NCBI RefSeq assembly: GCF_023639785.1 | Contig: NZ_CP098325.1 | Span: 3,224,001-3,288,000, forward strand | Reading direction: 5' to 3' | Length of the DNA stretch: 64,000 bases | From: Leclercia adecarboxylata | GTDB taxonomy: Bacteria; Pseudomonadota; Gammaproteobacteria; Enterobacterales; Enterobacteriaceae | In this document: positions 32,657 through 41,962 of the stretch, one piece after another | Layout of the letters: every line of letters begins with the position of its first letter | Position numbering within the stretch: position 1 is the stretch's first letter | Notes under the pieces: generated by a model | The model's input: only the letters and a program-made list of their open reading frames with translations | Databases searched by the model: none | Told to the model about the DNA's origin: nothing | Program-made: the position numbers and the translations under genes

Positions 32657-32678
32657 GCAACATCTTTGCTGCTTTTTT
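32657..32678. terminator. Terminator-like hairpin inside the nuo upstream region
   Basis: GCAACA - TCTT - TGCTGC is a 6-bp stem with one G-T pair, flanked by TTTTTT on the plus strand and by CGTTTTTTT on the minus strand. It has the shape of a weak bidirectional terminator although no annotated gene ends next to it; it lies 122 bp beyond the main lrhA terminator. Confidence 0.4.
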
Positions 32679-32799
32679 AACATGCCCATTGACATTAAAA
32701 GAAGAAGTATAGCGGGTTTTCAAAAGAGGGTTTAATTACTATCAGATTGATAATAATGGAGATTAGAAAAACCTGACGCAAACTGGCGGTGCTACATGC

Positions 32800-32840
32800 A
32801 AAAAAAGAACCACTGTGCAACGAAGTCGCGCCAGTGGCTC
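32800..32840 (-). terminator. Intrinsic terminator of lrhA
   Basis: On the minus strand GAGCCACTG pairs with CAGTGGTTC (9 bp, one G-T). An inner GCGAC/GTTGC extension strengthens the stem, and TTTTTTT follows immediately. It begins 44 bp past the lrhA stop codon. This separates lrhA from the nuo operon. Confidence 0.87.
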
Positions 32841-32883
32841 ATAAAGGTGTCAACGCATTAATACCAGAACGGGAGGGGGTTGT

Positions 32884-33822
32884 TTACTCAAAATCGCGTT
32901 CAATCACCAGAGGGTCATCCCCCCCTTCTGGAGTCACATTATTATACTGCCAGGGGTTATGGTAGTTATCCATGGCATTAAAAATGGTTTGCGCAAGTTC
33001 GTTATTGCTGGCCGGGTTGTGGCACAGCATATATTCCGTATCCGGCAGCGAAGGCAAGCCGTCCGCTTTACCTAACACCCGTAAATCAGGGCTCATCATC
33101 TCAACCGGGCGTGCCGTCACGCCAAGTCCCGCTTTCACCGCGGCGCGGATGGCTGGCAGCGTTGACGCGACATAAGCCAGTCGCCACGGCACACTGGCGG
33201 CGTCGAGCGTGGACAGCACAACGTCGCGGAACGGGCTGGGATCGTCCAGCAGCACCAGCGGCACCGGCTCGCCGCGCTGTAACGTAAACTCGGCCGCACA
33301 ATACCAGTGGGTCGGAGAGGTGCGCAACGTCAGGCATTCAAACTGGCTGGTACGATGGGTGGTCACCACCAGATCGACCTCCTGCTCCTGGAGCATATCA
33401 ACCATATAGGCGTTGCGTTTAACCCTGACATCAAGAGCAAGTTTCGGATAAACCGAACTGATGCGGTTGAGCAGAAACGGCAGAATGGTGTCGGCTGACT
33501 CATCAGAGGCGCCTAATGTTAAGACACCCTGCAGGTTGCTAAACATTAATGATGAGCAGGCCTCATCATTGAAGCGCAAAATTTTTCTGGCGTAACCCAG
33601 CAGCTGAATACCGTGCTCAGTTAACAGCTTGTTGCGTCCATGACGGGCAAAAAGCTCTTTGCCGACCAGTTGCTCCAGTCGTTGCATTTGTTGACTGACT
33701 GCAGATTGGGTACGGCAAACTGCCGCCGCCGCCGCCGCAAAGGTGTTCAGATCGGCGACCGCCACAAAGGTTCTCAGCAGATCGAGGTCGAGGTTCATTA
33801 TCGGACGATTTGCATTAATCAT
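32884..33822 (-). CDS. lrhA: LysR-family regulator LrhA
   Basis: A 312-aa LysR-type regulator with an N-terminal winged helix-turn-helix (about 12-70, [19 protein letters not shown]) and a C-terminal effector domain. It is near identical to E. coli LrhA in the DNA-binding half. LrhA represses flhDC, and so motility, and type 1 fimbriae in E. coli. Here it lies next to the nuo operon, as usual. It is transcribed away from a long 947-bp intergenic region, consistent with a long regulated 5' leader. Confidence 0.96.
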   Translation of the reverse strand: MINANRPIMNLDLDLLRTFVAVADLNTFAAAAAAVCRTQSAVSQQMQRLEQLVGKELFARHGRNKLLTEHGIQLLGYARKILRFNDEACSSLMFSNLQGVLTLGASDESADTILPFLLNRISSVYPKLALDVRVKRNAYMVDMLQEQEVDLVVTTHRTSQFECLTLRTSPTHWYCAAEFTLQRGEPVPLVLLDDPSPFRDVVLSTLDAASVPWRLAYVASTLPAIRAAVKAGLGVTARPVEMMSPDLRVLGKADGLPSLPDTEYMLCHNPASNNELAQTIFNAMDNYHNPWQYNNVTPEGGDDPLVIERDFE

Positions 33823-34432
33823 ATCTTTTCACTTACAGGTTGCTCGTGCGGAGCTGCCCCGGGTTTAAGCTGTGTGCGTAAAAGTAATACAGTTCCCTCT
33901 GAACAAAATCCTCTGACGTCCCGGTCCGGCAGTGTGCCTGCAAAATATCATTGTGCTGGGTATATCAGTGGTCAGAAACAACTTATCTGACGTTATTTTT
34001 ATTCTCAAAAACGCTCGAGATATATAGATGTTTGCCGGAAGATGTAAATTCCATTAAAGAAGATGCCTTTCCAACGTCAACTTTATCGCAGTACAGGTTA
34101 AGCAGCAATGGTATTGCTTAACTTCTCAAGGCAGAGATAATTCTAACAATTACAATAGACTATTAAAGGTCCAGGCATCAAGGCCTGCTGCGGCCTGTTA
34201 TCGGGTATCACCAGACCTGGTACACATCTTACCCTAAAACCTTTTTATTTATAAGCCTTATCGCAAATCCTGTGATTTAACCTTAATGATAACTAACTAA
34301 ACTAATTTTATTAATATTAACGAAAGTTGCGATTTCGTCTTTATTCAGAAATAAATAATAATTGAAACAGGACTTAATGATTAATAATACTTAACATTAA
34401 TTTCACATGAGCAACGTTAATATAAAAAGGCC

Positions 34433-34530
34433 GGAAAGCGAATACCATGATGTTTCACTCAGCTTTTACGAAACATCACGACAGGAAACTGTAGCACTGC
34501 CAGCGTAAGCCGCGCAGTATGCGGCTTTTT
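34433..34530 (+). ncRNA. Candidate structured leader or small RNA upstream of alaA
   Basis: A TATAAA box at 34421-34426 (weak -35) would start a transcript near 34433. That RNA would contain a perfect 9-bp hairpin (TGATGTTTC / GAAACATCA, 34448-34456 and 34470-34478) and end at the terminator-like hairpin at 34507-34530. Within it, ATG at 34447 opens a 15-codon ORF (MMFHSAFTKHHDRKL). I do not recognise it as a known small RNA. The call rests on structure only. Confidence 0.25.
34507..34530 (+). terminator. Terminator-like hairpin upstream of alaA
   Basis: AAGCCGC - GCAGTAT - GCGGCTT forms a 7-bp stem followed by TTT (five T in a row counting the stem). No annotated gene precedes it on this strand. 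An alternative pairing of ACTGC (34496-34500) with GCAGT (34514-34518) would compete with it. Confidence 0.5.
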
Positions 34531-34769
34531 CACAGTGTAATATCCACCTTAAAACAGACATATCAATACAAAAAACCATACAAAAGACAAAATACATCCA
34601 ATAAAATGAAGTATACATTAAAAAATAGTTAAAAATTTCATAACCGAGTATCAGCAATGGACAAAATCTTCTTCTGCCAACCCTTCAAAATCGGGCAATC
34701 GAGGAGTACATTGTTTCGTGCTGACTTCCACGGCAGGACGTCGCAATAACAGTAAAAGGTCAAAGATTC

Positions 34770-35984
34770 ATGTCACCCATCGAAAAATCCAGCAAGTTAG
34801 ATAACGTTTGTTATGACATTCGTGGCCCGGTTCTTAAAGAGGCGAAGCGCCTCGAAGAAGAAGGTAATAAAGTACTTAAGCTCAATATCGGCAACCCGGC
34901 GCCATTTGGTTTTGATGCACCGGATGAAATTCTGGTTGATGTGATTCGCAACCTGCCGACGGCGCAAGGATATTGCGACTCCAAAGGGCTCTATTCTGCG
35001 CGTAAAGCCATCATGCAGCATTATCAGGCGCGTGGCATGCGTGAAGTGACCGTCGAAGATATCTATATCGGTAACGGCGTTTCCGAGCTGATCGTCCAGG
35101 CGATGCAGGCCCTGTTGAACAGCGGCGACGAAATGCTGGTCCCGGCGCCGGACTACCCGCTGTGGACCGCGGCTGTGTCGCTTTCCAGCGGTAAAGCGGT
35201 ACATTACCTGTGCGATGAGTCCTCCGACTGGTTCCCCGATCTGGATGACATTCGCGCCAAAATCACGCCGCGTACCCGCGGGATCGTCATCATTAACCCG
35301 AATAACCCAACCGGCGCCGTCTACTCTAAAGAGCTGCTGCTGGAGATTGTCGAGCTGGCCCGCCAGCATAACCTGATCATCTTCGCGGACGAGATCTACG
35401 ATAAAATTCTGTACGACGCTTCCCAGCACCACTCTATTGCCGCGCTGGCCCCGGATCTGCTGACGGTTACCTTTAACGGCCTGTCTAAAACCTATCGTGT
35501 TGCCGGTTTCCGTCAGGGCTGGATGGTGCTGAACGGGCCGAAGAAACACGCCAAAGGCTATATCGAAGGTCTGGAGATGCTGGCCTCCATGCGTCTTTGC
35601 GCCAACGTCCCGGCGCAGCACGCGATTCAGACTGCCCTGGGTGGTTATCAGAGCATCAGCGAATTTATCGTGCCGGGTGGGCGTCTGTATGAGCAGCGCC
35701 AGCGCGCGTGGGAGCTGATTAACGATATTCCGGGCGTCTCCTGCGTGAAGCCAAACGGCGCGCTGTATATGTTCCCGAAAATAGACATCAAACGCTTTAA
35801 CATCTTTGACGATCAGAAGATGGTGCTCGACTTCCTGCTGCAGGAAAAAGTGTTGCTGGTTCAGGGTACGGCCTTTAACTGGCCGTGGCCGGACCATGTG
35901 CGTATCGTGACGCTGCCGCGTGAGGATGAGCTGGAAATGGCCATCTCCCGGTTTGGACGCTTCCTCTCCGGATACCATCAGTAA
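34770..35984 (+). CDS. alaA: Glutamate-pyruvate aminotransferase AlaA
   Basis: A 404-aa fold-type I PLP aminotransferase, the main alanine-forming transaminase in E. coli. The Schiff-base Lys240 is in NGLSKTYRVAGFRQGW, with substrate/PLP contacts in NIGNPAPFGF, INPNNPTGAVYS and FADEIYDKI. The ribosome binding site is modest (AAAGG about 11 nt upstream). A 30-codon ORF ends 20 bp before the start. A strong hairpin follows the stop. Confidence 0.97.
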   Translation: MSPIEKSSKLDNVCYDIRGPVLKEAKRLEEEGNKVLKLNIGNPAPFGFDAPDEILVDVIRNLPTAQGYCDSKGLYSARKAIMQHYQARGMREVTVEDIYIGNGVSELIVQAMQALLNSGDEMLVPAPDYPLWTAAVSLSSGKAVHYLCDESSDWFPDLDDIRAKITPRTRGIVIINPNNPTGAVYSKELLLEIVELARQHNLIIFADEIYDKILYDASQHHSIAALAPDLLTVTFNGLSKTYRVAGFRQGWMVLNGPKKHAKGYIEGLEMLASMRLCANVPAQHAIQTALGGYQSISEFIVPGGRLYEQRQRAWELINDIPGVSCVKPNGALYMFPKIDIKRFNIFDDQKMVLDFLLQEKVLLVQGTAFNWPWPDHVRIVTLPREDELEMAISRFGRFLSGYHQ

Positions 35985-35990
35985 AACGAT

Positions 35991-36017
35991 AATCGGGCTG
36001 CCACAGGCAGCCCGATT
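35991..36017 (+). terminator. Hairpin terminator of alaA
   Basis: A perfect 12-bp stem AATCGGGCTGCC / GGCAGCCCGATT with a 3-nt ACA loop begins 6 bp after the alaA stop codon. The following sequence TGCATCTCTCC is only moderately T-rich, so efficiency is uncertain. Confidence 0.68.
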
Positions 36018-36078
36018 TGCATCTCTCCTCCCCTCCCCTCACAATGAAACCTGTCGCTGTGCAGATTTAAGGTAACTT

Positions 36079-36678
36079 ATGAGTCAGAGTCATTTCTTCG
36101 CCCATCTTTCCCGCCTGAAACTGATCAACCGCTGGCCGCTGATGCGTAACGTACGCACCGAGAATGTTTCCGAACACAGCCTGCAGGTAGCCATGGTCGC
36201 CCACGCGCTGGCCGCCATCAAAAACCGCAAGTTCAATGGCCAGGTGAATGCCGAGCGGATCGCGCTGCTGGCGATGTACCACGATGCCTCCGAAGTGTTG
36301 ACGGGTGATCTGCCCACCCCCGTGAAATACTTCAATTCGCAGATCGCTCAGGAGTACAAAGCGATTGAAAAAATTGCCCAGCAAAAGCTGGTCGACATGG
36401 TGCCGGACGAGCTTCGGGATATCTTTGAGCCTTTAATAGACGAGCAAAGCTACAGCGAAGAAGAACACCGGATCGTGAAGCAGGCCGATGCGCTGTGCGC
36501 CTATCTGAAATGCCTTGAGGAGCTTTCAGCCGGCAATCACGAATTTTTGCTGGCGAAAACCCGGCTTGAAAAGACGCTCGAGGCGCGGCGCAGTGAAGAG
36601 ATGGGTTACTTCATGGAGGTGTTTGTCCCGAGCTTCCAGCTGTCGCTGGATGAGATAAGCCAGGATTCCCCGCTGTAA
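36079..36678 (+). CDS. yfbR: 5'-Deoxynucleotidase YfbR
   Basis: A 199-aa HD-domain phosphohydrolase that dephosphorylates deoxyribonucleoside 5'-monophosphates. The metal-binding set is visible: His33 (SEHS), His68-Asp69 (YHDASE) and Asp137 (KQADAL), with Glu72 and Asp77 close by. The ATG follows AAGG at 7 nt. It is convergent with yfbS, with a REP element between. Confidence 0.96.
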   Translation: MSQSHFFAHLSRLKLINRWPLMRNVRTENVSEHSLQVAMVAHALAAIKNRKFNGQVNAERIALLAMYHDASEVLTGDLPTPVKYFNSQIAQEYKAIEKIAQQKLVDMVPDELRDIFEPLIDEQSYSEEEHRIVKQADALCAYLKCLEELSAGNHEFLLAKTRLEKTLEARRSEEMGYFMEVFVPSFQLSLDEISQDSPL

Positions 36679-36684
36679 TGTTGT

Positions 36685-36713
36685 GCCGGGCGGCGACTGC
36701 GCCATGCCCGGCC
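36685..36713. repeat. REP-type palindromic element
   Basis: GCCGGGCGGCG, then ACTGCGCCAT, then GCCCGGCC is the REP consensus shape, located in the 46-bp gap between convergent yfbR and yfbS. Confidence 0.65.
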
Positions 36714-36724
36714 AGGCAACAAGC

Positions 36725-38557
36725 TCAAAACGGGAACAACACCGGGATCATCACCACGCACACCACCATCACCAGAAGGGTGAACGGTACGCCAAGCTTC
36801 ACAAAGTCGCTGAAGGAATATTTGCCGGGGCCCAGCACCAGCGTGTTAACGGGTGATGAGACCGGGGTCATAAAGGCGGCGGAAGCGGCCATCGCCACCA
36901 TCATTGCGAACGGATAAGGCGAAACCCCCATCGATTTTGCCATCGCCAGGGCAATAGGCGCCATCAGCACCGCCGTCGCGGTGTTGGAGATAAACAACCC
37001 GATGGTGGCGCACATAATAAACAGGCACATCAGCATCATGTAAGGGCCGTAGTCCCCGCCCACCTCCATTAACCCTTTTACCACCAGGTCAACACCGCCG
37101 GTTTTTTGCAGGGCCAACGCAAAGGGCATCATGCCGACAATCAAAATAATGCTCGGCCAGTGGATGGCCTTGTAAGCGCTTTCAGCGTCAATGCAGCGGA
37201 ATTTACCCATCAGCAAACAGGCGATAATCGCTGCCACCGGATTAGGAATTTCGTCGGTCAGCATCAGGGCCACCATCAGCACCAGACAAAAAATAGCGTG
37301 CGGCGCCTGACTGTGGGCCGGGGACGCATCGCTCACTTCCACAGGCAGGTTGAGCACCACGAAGTCTCGCCCTCTCTGCCCCAGCTGGGTGATCAGCTTC
37401 CAGTTACCCACCACCAGGAAAATATCCCCCAGTTGCAGAGGCTCATCCACCACCGAGCCGTTCATCGCCTCGCCGTCGCGCTTCAACCCTACAACGTTTA
37501 AACCGTAGCGGGTACGAAATCCTATCTCGCGAATGGTTTTGCCGAGCAGCTCCGACTCGGGAATCAACGAAACTTCGGCCATGCCCACATCCAGCGCCTG
37601 ATCGGAGAAGTACTCCCCGCGCAGGACCATGGGTTCCAGCAGCTGTTCGCTGCAGAAATCGCGCAGATCGACCTCGGCGGATGACATATCAATCAGCAGC
37701 ACATCCCGGGCGCGGAATTCCGATACGCCGTTAACGTTGACGATGACCCGGCGAAAACGGCGCCAGCGCTCCACGCCGATGACGTTGGCGCCGTAGCGTT
37801 CGCGGAGTTTTAAATCATCCAGACGCTGTCCAATCAGCGGCGAGCCAGGGCGGATCGCCAGACGGCGCGCCCGCCCGGTAAGGTGATACTCTTTGATCAG
37901 ATCGCGAAAGGTGCGGCGCTTCCAGCCGTCGCGGGCTTTATCCTGCTTATCGCTTTTCAGGGCGAAGCGGGTCAGCAGCATGTAGACGATACCCATCACC
38001 AGGATCACCAGCCCCAGCGGCGTCACGCTGAAGAAGCTGAACCCTTCCAGGCCTTCGCGCAGCAGTTCACTGTTAACCACCAGGTTCGGCGGGGTTGCTA
38101 CCAGGGTCATCATGCCGCTGATAAGCCCGGCAAAACTGAGCGGCATCATCAGGCGCGAGGGCGAGATCTGCATGCGCATGGAGACGCTCAGCACCACCGG
38201 AATAAAGATAGCCACCACGCCGGTGGAGCTCATAAAGGCCCCGAGCCCGGCAATGGTGAGCATCAGGAAGATCAGCATTTTGGTTTCGCTGTTGCCCGCC
38301 ACGCTAACAAGCCAGGTTCCCATGCTGGTCGCCACGCCGGTACGCACCAGGCCGTCACCAATAATAAAGAGGGCTGCAATCAAAATAACATTGGGATCGC
38401 TAAAGCCTGAGAAGGCTTCCGGAAGCGTTAAGGTGCCGCTCAGTACAAAGGCGACGATGACCAGCAGAGCCACGGCATCCATGCGTACCTTACCGGTCGC
38501 AAAAAGAACAATCGCGATAAGGAGCAGGCTTAACACCCAGATAAGTTCACCGTTCAC
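36725..38557 (-). CDS. yfbS: YfbS, SLC13-type transporter with TrkA-C domains
   Basis: A 610-aa inner-membrane protein of the DASS / CitMHS type. About five helices precede a cytoplasmic insert (about 205-410) with two TrkA-C (RCK-C) modules, marked by [31 protein letters not shown] and [24 protein letters not shown] blocks. About six helices follow, ending in [12 protein letters not shown]. Substrate is unknown. The start is GTG with AAGGA at 6 nt. It lies only 77 bp after hxpA, with a terminator in between. Confidence 0.94.
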   Translation of the reverse strand: MNGELIWVLSLLLIAIVLFATGKVRMDAVALLVIVAFVLSGTLTLPEAFSGFSDPNVILIAALFIIGDGLVRTGVATSMGTWLVSVAGNSETKMLIFLMLTIAGLGAFMSSTGVVAIFIPVVLSVSMRMQISPSRLMMPLSFAGLISGMMTLVATPPNLVVNSELLREGLEGFSFFSVTPLGLVILVMGIVYMLLTRFALKSDKQDKARDGWKRRTFRDLIKEYHLTGRARRLAIRPGSPLIGQRLDDLKLRERYGANVIGVERWRRFRRVIVNVNGVSEFRARDVLLIDMSSAEVDLRDFCSEQLLEPMVLRGEYFSDQALDVGMAEVSLIPESELLGKTIREIGFRTRYGLNVVGLKRDGEAMNGSVVDEPLQLGDIFLVVGNWKLITQLGQRGRDFVVLNLPVEVSDASPAHSQAPHAIFCLVLMVALMLTDEIPNPVAAIIACLLMGKFRCIDAESAYKAIHWPSIILIVGMMPFALALQKTGGVDLVVKGLMEVGGDYGPYMMLMCLFIMCATIGLFISNTATAVLMAPIALAMAKSMGVSPYPFAMMVAMAASAAFMTPVSSPVNTLVLGPGKYSFSDFVKLGVPFTLLVMVVCVVMIPVLFPF

Positions 38558-38598
38558 AACAGATCCTTGTCAGAAGAGAGTGAGGCAGATAGTGCCAT

Positions 38599-38623
38599 AA
38601 AAAAGCCCCAACAATGTGGGGCT
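38599..38623 (-). terminator. Intrinsic terminator of hxpA
   Basis: On the minus strand AGCCCCA - CATTGT - TGGGGCT (7 bp) is followed by a TTTTTTAT run. It starts 11 bp beyond the hxpA stop and 42 bp before the yfbS start codon. Confidence 0.87.
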
Positions 38624-38634
38624 AAATCATGTGA

Positions 38635-39294
38635 TTACATTTTCCGTGAGACTGTTACATTCCCGTCAGGGGTGCGGCTGACGGCGAGAGACGCCAGCGT
38701 GGTGAGCACAAAATCAGCCTCGTCCAGACGCGGCGAACCGGCTGGTACGTTGACGGCAATAACGTGGCTTCCGGCATTGAGGCCCGCCAGCACGCCGGCG
38801 GCGGCATCTTCTACCACCACGCACGCTTCAGGCGCCAGCCCCAGCAGCTCCGCGCCCAGTAAAAAGGCATCGGGCTCCGGTTTGCCGCGCTTGACGCGCT
38901 CCGCGGTAATAAACACTTCCGGTAGCGGCAGGCCAGCTGCTTTATGCCGCGCATGGGCCACGGGAACCGAACCGGAGGTGACGATAGCCCAGGGGATTTC
39001 CGCTTCATTCAGGTGCCTGAGCAGTTCCAGCGCCCCCGGCAGCGCCGTGATGCCGTCGGTATCGGTGGCTTCAACCTGCTCAAGCCAGGTGAACTCCGCC
39101 TGAATTTCCGCTTCACTTTTTCCCTGGAGGAAGTGCCGTAAAGAGGTTATGGCCTGTTTGCCATGGATGAAATTCAGTACGTCCTGATGGTCGATGCCAT
39201 GTCTGTCGGCCCAACGGCACCAGGAGCGTTCTACAACCGGTAGCGAATCAACCAGCGTACCGTCCAGATCAAACAGAAAACCTTTACACTGCAC
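38635..39294 (-). CDS. hxpA: HAD-superfamily sugar phosphatase (YfbT/HxpA)
   Basis: A 219-aa haloacid-dehalogenase phosphatase. Nucleophile and acid aspartates are in FDLDGTLVDS (Asp9, Asp11). Motif II Thr/Ser is in IVTSGS, motif III Lys in KRGKPEPDAF and motif IV in VVEDAAAGV. E. coli YfbT prefers sugar phosphates. The start codon is GTG with GGAGG 5 nt upstream; the ATG two bases earlier is out of frame. It follows yfbU by 11 bp, so the two are probably cotranscribed. The C-terminal tail is slightly longer than that of E. coli. Confidence 0.94.
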   Translation of the reverse strand: MQCKGFLFDLDGTLVDSLPVVERSWCRWADRHGIDHQDVLNFIHGKQAITSLRHFLQGKSEAEIQAEFTWLEQVEATDTDGITALPGALELLRHLNEAEIPWAIVTSGSVPVAHARHKAAGLPLPEVFITAERVKRGKPEPDAFLLGAELLGLAPEACVVVEDAAAGVLAGLNAGSHVIAVNVPAGSPRLDEADFVLTTLASLAVSRTPDGNVTVSRKM

Positions 39295-39305
39295 ATCTAC
39301 CTCCG

Positions 39306-39872
<567 letters not shown>

Positions 39873-39891
39873 TCATCGTTTCGATGATCAA

Positions 39892-40347
39892 TCACAAGTC
39901 ATCAAGGAATGTTTTATCAAGTTGCTTAAATGCCCGCTTCAGGGTATCGGCCAGCGCCTGATAATCGGGTTTCCCCTCTACCGGCGCGAGCGCCTGGCCG
40001 GCATCCTGCAATTTGCTGCGCACTTCGTAGAACCAGGACAGTACCGACGGCGGCAAAGGTGTAACCGAACGTTTACCCAGCCACCACAGCCCCTGCATCG
40101 GCAGGCTTAGCGCAAACAGGGCGGTGGCGACGGCCGGGCCGAGCTGGCCACCCAGCGCTATCTGCCAGCACAGGGTAAAGACTGCCAGGGGCGGCATCAG
40201 GCGGATAGCGTGGCGGGTGGCGCGAATCGCGCGGTTTTCAATAAATACGGGCGCCAGGCGCTTATCCATAGGCCACGTCTTTGAATAGTGCTGTCCCCGG
40301 CGAAACAGGCTGAAAAAGCTCACGGAAGGATTCTCGGGTGTCGACAT
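39892..40347 (-). CDS. yfbV: YfbV, UPF0208 inner membrane protein
   Basis: A 151-aa protein with two central transmembrane helices (about 50-66 and 71-90) and cytoplasmic ends. It belongs to the UPF0208/DUF412 family linked by genetic data in E. coli to insulation of the Ter macrodomain; mechanism unclear. The N-terminus ([17 protein letters not shown]) is family-typical. It is divergent from ackA. Confidence 0.95.
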   Translation of the reverse strand: MSTPENPSVSFFSLFRRGQHYSKTWPMDKRLAPVFIENRAIRATRHAIRLMPPLAVFTLCWQIALGGQLGPAVATALFALSLPMQGLWWLGKRSVTPLPPSVLSWFYEVRSKLQDAGQALAPVEGKPDYQALADTLKRAFKQLDKTFLDDL

Positions 40348-40683
40348 GGCTTACCTCAACTTCACATATAAATATTAAAAAATTCGTGCAAAACCACAAC
40401 TGGTCATGACAACGTTCAAAAACTTTTGTCAGCGCTACCCAGTATCGGGTATCCTGTGCCGGCCTGCAAAGGCCTTAGACGATGAAAGTACACTCGTCAA
40501 ATTATCGCACATTATGCCATTGCCGGAAAAATGCGCAAAATGGCATAAAATCATATGTATTCTTTTCGTCATGCCAGAATGTCCTTCCGGCATGATGTTA
40601 ATCATAAATGTCAGCGATATCTTGCGCTACGATCCTTGACTCACTGACGTTTTTTTAGCCACGTATCAATAATAGGTACTTCC
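40348..40683 (+). promoter_or_regulatory. ackA upstream region with two inverted repeats
   Basis: This 336-bp gap between yfbV and ackA holds ATGCCAT / ATGGCAT (40514-40520 and 40540-40546) and TCATGCC / GGCATGA (40569-40575 and 40589-40595). A weak promoter candidate, TTGCCG (40520-40525) with CATAAA (40544-40549) at 18 bp, overlaps the first repeat. No gene is recognised here. The ackA ribosome binding site is a modest AGG. Confidence 0.4.
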
Positions 40684-41886
40684 ATGTCGAGTAAGTTAGT
40701 ACTGGTTCTGAACTGCGGTAGCTCTTCCCTGAAATTCGCCATCATCGATGCGCTTAACGGTGAAGAGTACCTTTCTGGTTTGGCCGAATGTTTCCATCTC
40801 CCTGAAGCACGTCTGAAGTGGAAAATGGACGGCAGCAAACAGGAAGCGGCTTTAGGTGCAGGCGCCGCTCACAGCGAAGCGCTGAACTTTATCGTTAACA
40901 CTATTCTGGCACAAAAACCGGAACTGTCCGCTCAGCTGACCGCAATCGGTCACCGTATCGTTCATGGTGGCGAGAAATACACCAAATCTGTGATCATCGA
41001 TGACAGCGTTATCCAGGGCATTAAAGACTCTGCCTCTTTTGCACCGCTGCATAACCCTGCTCACCTGATCGGTATCGCTGAAGCCCTGAAATCCTTCCCG
41101 CAGCTGAAAGACAAGAACGTGGCCGTATTTGATACCGCGTTCCACCAGACCATGCCGGAAGAGTCTTACCTCTACGCTCTGCCGTACAAACTGTACAAAG
41201 AGCATGGCGTACGCCGCTACGGTGCCCACGGCACCAGCCACTTCTATGTCACGCAAGAAGCGGCAAAAATGCTGAACAAGCCGGTTGAAGAAGTCAACAT
41301 CATCACTTGCCACCTCGGTAACGGCGGTTCCGTTTCTGCTATCCGTAACGGCAAATGTGTTGATACCTCTATGGGTCTGACCCCGCTGGAAGGCCTGGTA
41401 ATGGGCACCCGCTCTGGCGACATCGACCCGGCGATCATCTTCCACCTGCACGATACCCTGGGTATGAGCGTAGAAGACATCAACAAGATGCTGACCAAAG
41501 AGTCCGGCCTGCTGGGTCTGACCGAAGTGACCAGCGACTGCCGTTACGTTGAAGACAACTACGCAGAGAAAGAAGACGCTAAACGTGCAATGGACGTTTA
41601 CTGCCACCGTCTGGCGAAGTACATCGGCTCTTACACTGCGCTGATGGACGGTCGTCTGGATGGCGTCGTCTTCACCGGCGGTATCGGTGAGAACGCGGCT
41701 ATGGTGCGCGAGCTGTCCCTGGGCAAACTGGGCGTGCTGGGCTTTGAAGTTGACCATGAACGTAACCTGGCTGCACGCTTCGGTAAGTCTGGCTTCATCA
41801 ATAAAGAAGGCACCACTCTGGCAATGGTTATCCCAACCAATGAAGAGCTGGTCATCGCGCAAGACGCGAGCCGTCTGACCGCCTGA
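40684..41886 (+). CDS. ackA: Acetate kinase AckA
   Basis: A 400-aa ASKHA-fold kinase that converts acetyl phosphate and ADP to acetate and ATP. Signature blocks are [49 protein letters not shown] and FTGGIGENA. Codon use is strongly biased toward highly expressed genes compared with yfbV or yfcD. It forms an operon with pta, with a 76-bp gap that contains a stable hairpin. Confidence 0.98.
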   Translation: MSSKLVLVLNCGSSSLKFAIIDALNGEEYLSGLAECFHLPEARLKWKMDGSKQEAALGAGAAHSEALNFIVNTILAQKPELSAQLTAIGHRIVHGGEKYTKSVIIDDSVIQGIKDSASFAPLHNPAHLIGIAEALKSFPQLKDKNVAVFDTAFHQTMPEESYLYALPYKLYKEHGVRRYGAHGTSHFYVTQEAAKMLNKPVEEVNIITCHLGNGGSVSAIRNGKCVDTSMGLTPLEGLVMGTRSGDIDPAIIFHLHDTLGMSVEDINKMLTKESGLLGLTEVTSDCRYVEDNYAEKEDAKRAMDVYCHRLAKYIGSYTALMDGRLDGVVFTGGIGENAAMVRELSLGKLGVLGFEVDHERNLAARFGKSGFINKEGTTLAMVIPTNEELVIAQDASRLTA

Positions 41887-41891
41887 TTCCC

Positions 41892-41914
41892 CACCGCCAG
41901 CAATGCTGGCGGTG
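41892..41914 (+). other. Intercistronic hairpin ackA-pta
   Basis: A perfect 10-bp stem CACCGCCAGC / GCTGGCGGTG with an AAT loop starts 6 bp after the ackA stop and is followed by CTGTTTTG. It resembles a partial terminator or a 3'-end stabiliser that would raise ackA over pta expression. Confidence 0.6.
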
Positions 41915-41962
41915 CTGTTTTGAAGCCCGCCTGTTTTCGGCGGTAACGAAAGAGGATAAATC

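Larger units (their letters stand above)
32256..32883 (-). promoter_or_regulatory. 628-bp nuo operon upstream region
   Basis: This is the gene-free stretch between lrhA and nuoA, AT-rich and certain to contain the nuo promoter. On the minus strand there is a TATAGA box at 32406-32401 next to a TTGACA at 32418-32413, but they are too close to pair with each other. FNR-like half sites (TTGAT) occur at 32451-32455 and 32615-32619, and several GTTAA motifs suggest ArcA. A bidirectional hairpin (32657-32678) and the lrhA terminator (32800-32840) also lie here. Long regulated nuo leaders with FNR/ArcA/NarL control are known in E. coli; individual sites here are guesses. Confidence 0.45.
33823..34769. 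other. 947-bp lrhA-alaA intergenic region
   Basis: No recognised gene lies here. The region is AT-rich in 34210-34430 and 34540-34650 and must contain divergent promoters for lrhA and alaA. It holds a 5-bp CCAGG / CCTGG stem enclosing an AGGCC-GGCCT hairpin (about 34170-34220), a 9-bp hairpin at 34448-34478 and a terminator-like hairpin at 34507-34530. Two very short ORFs are present on the plus strand (34447-34494 and 34657-34749). See the findings for the leader / small RNA hypothesis. Confidence 0.5.

Noticed and set aside
32475..32735. 86-codon plus-strand frame in the nuo upstream region
   Set aside because: Basic and low-complexity, runs through a terminator-like hairpin, lacks a ribosome binding site, and lies in a region expected to be regulatory.
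34466..34657. 63-codon minus-strand hydrophobic frame between lrhA and alaA
   Set aside because: It would start with TTG and its Tyr/Phe/Met-rich sequence follows from the AT-rich DNA. It also spans the terminator hairpin.
34797..35978. 393-aa minus-strand frame opposite alaA
   Set aside because: Its length is explained by codon structure of alaA on the other strand. Composition (His, Arg, Gln rich) is that of an antisense frame.
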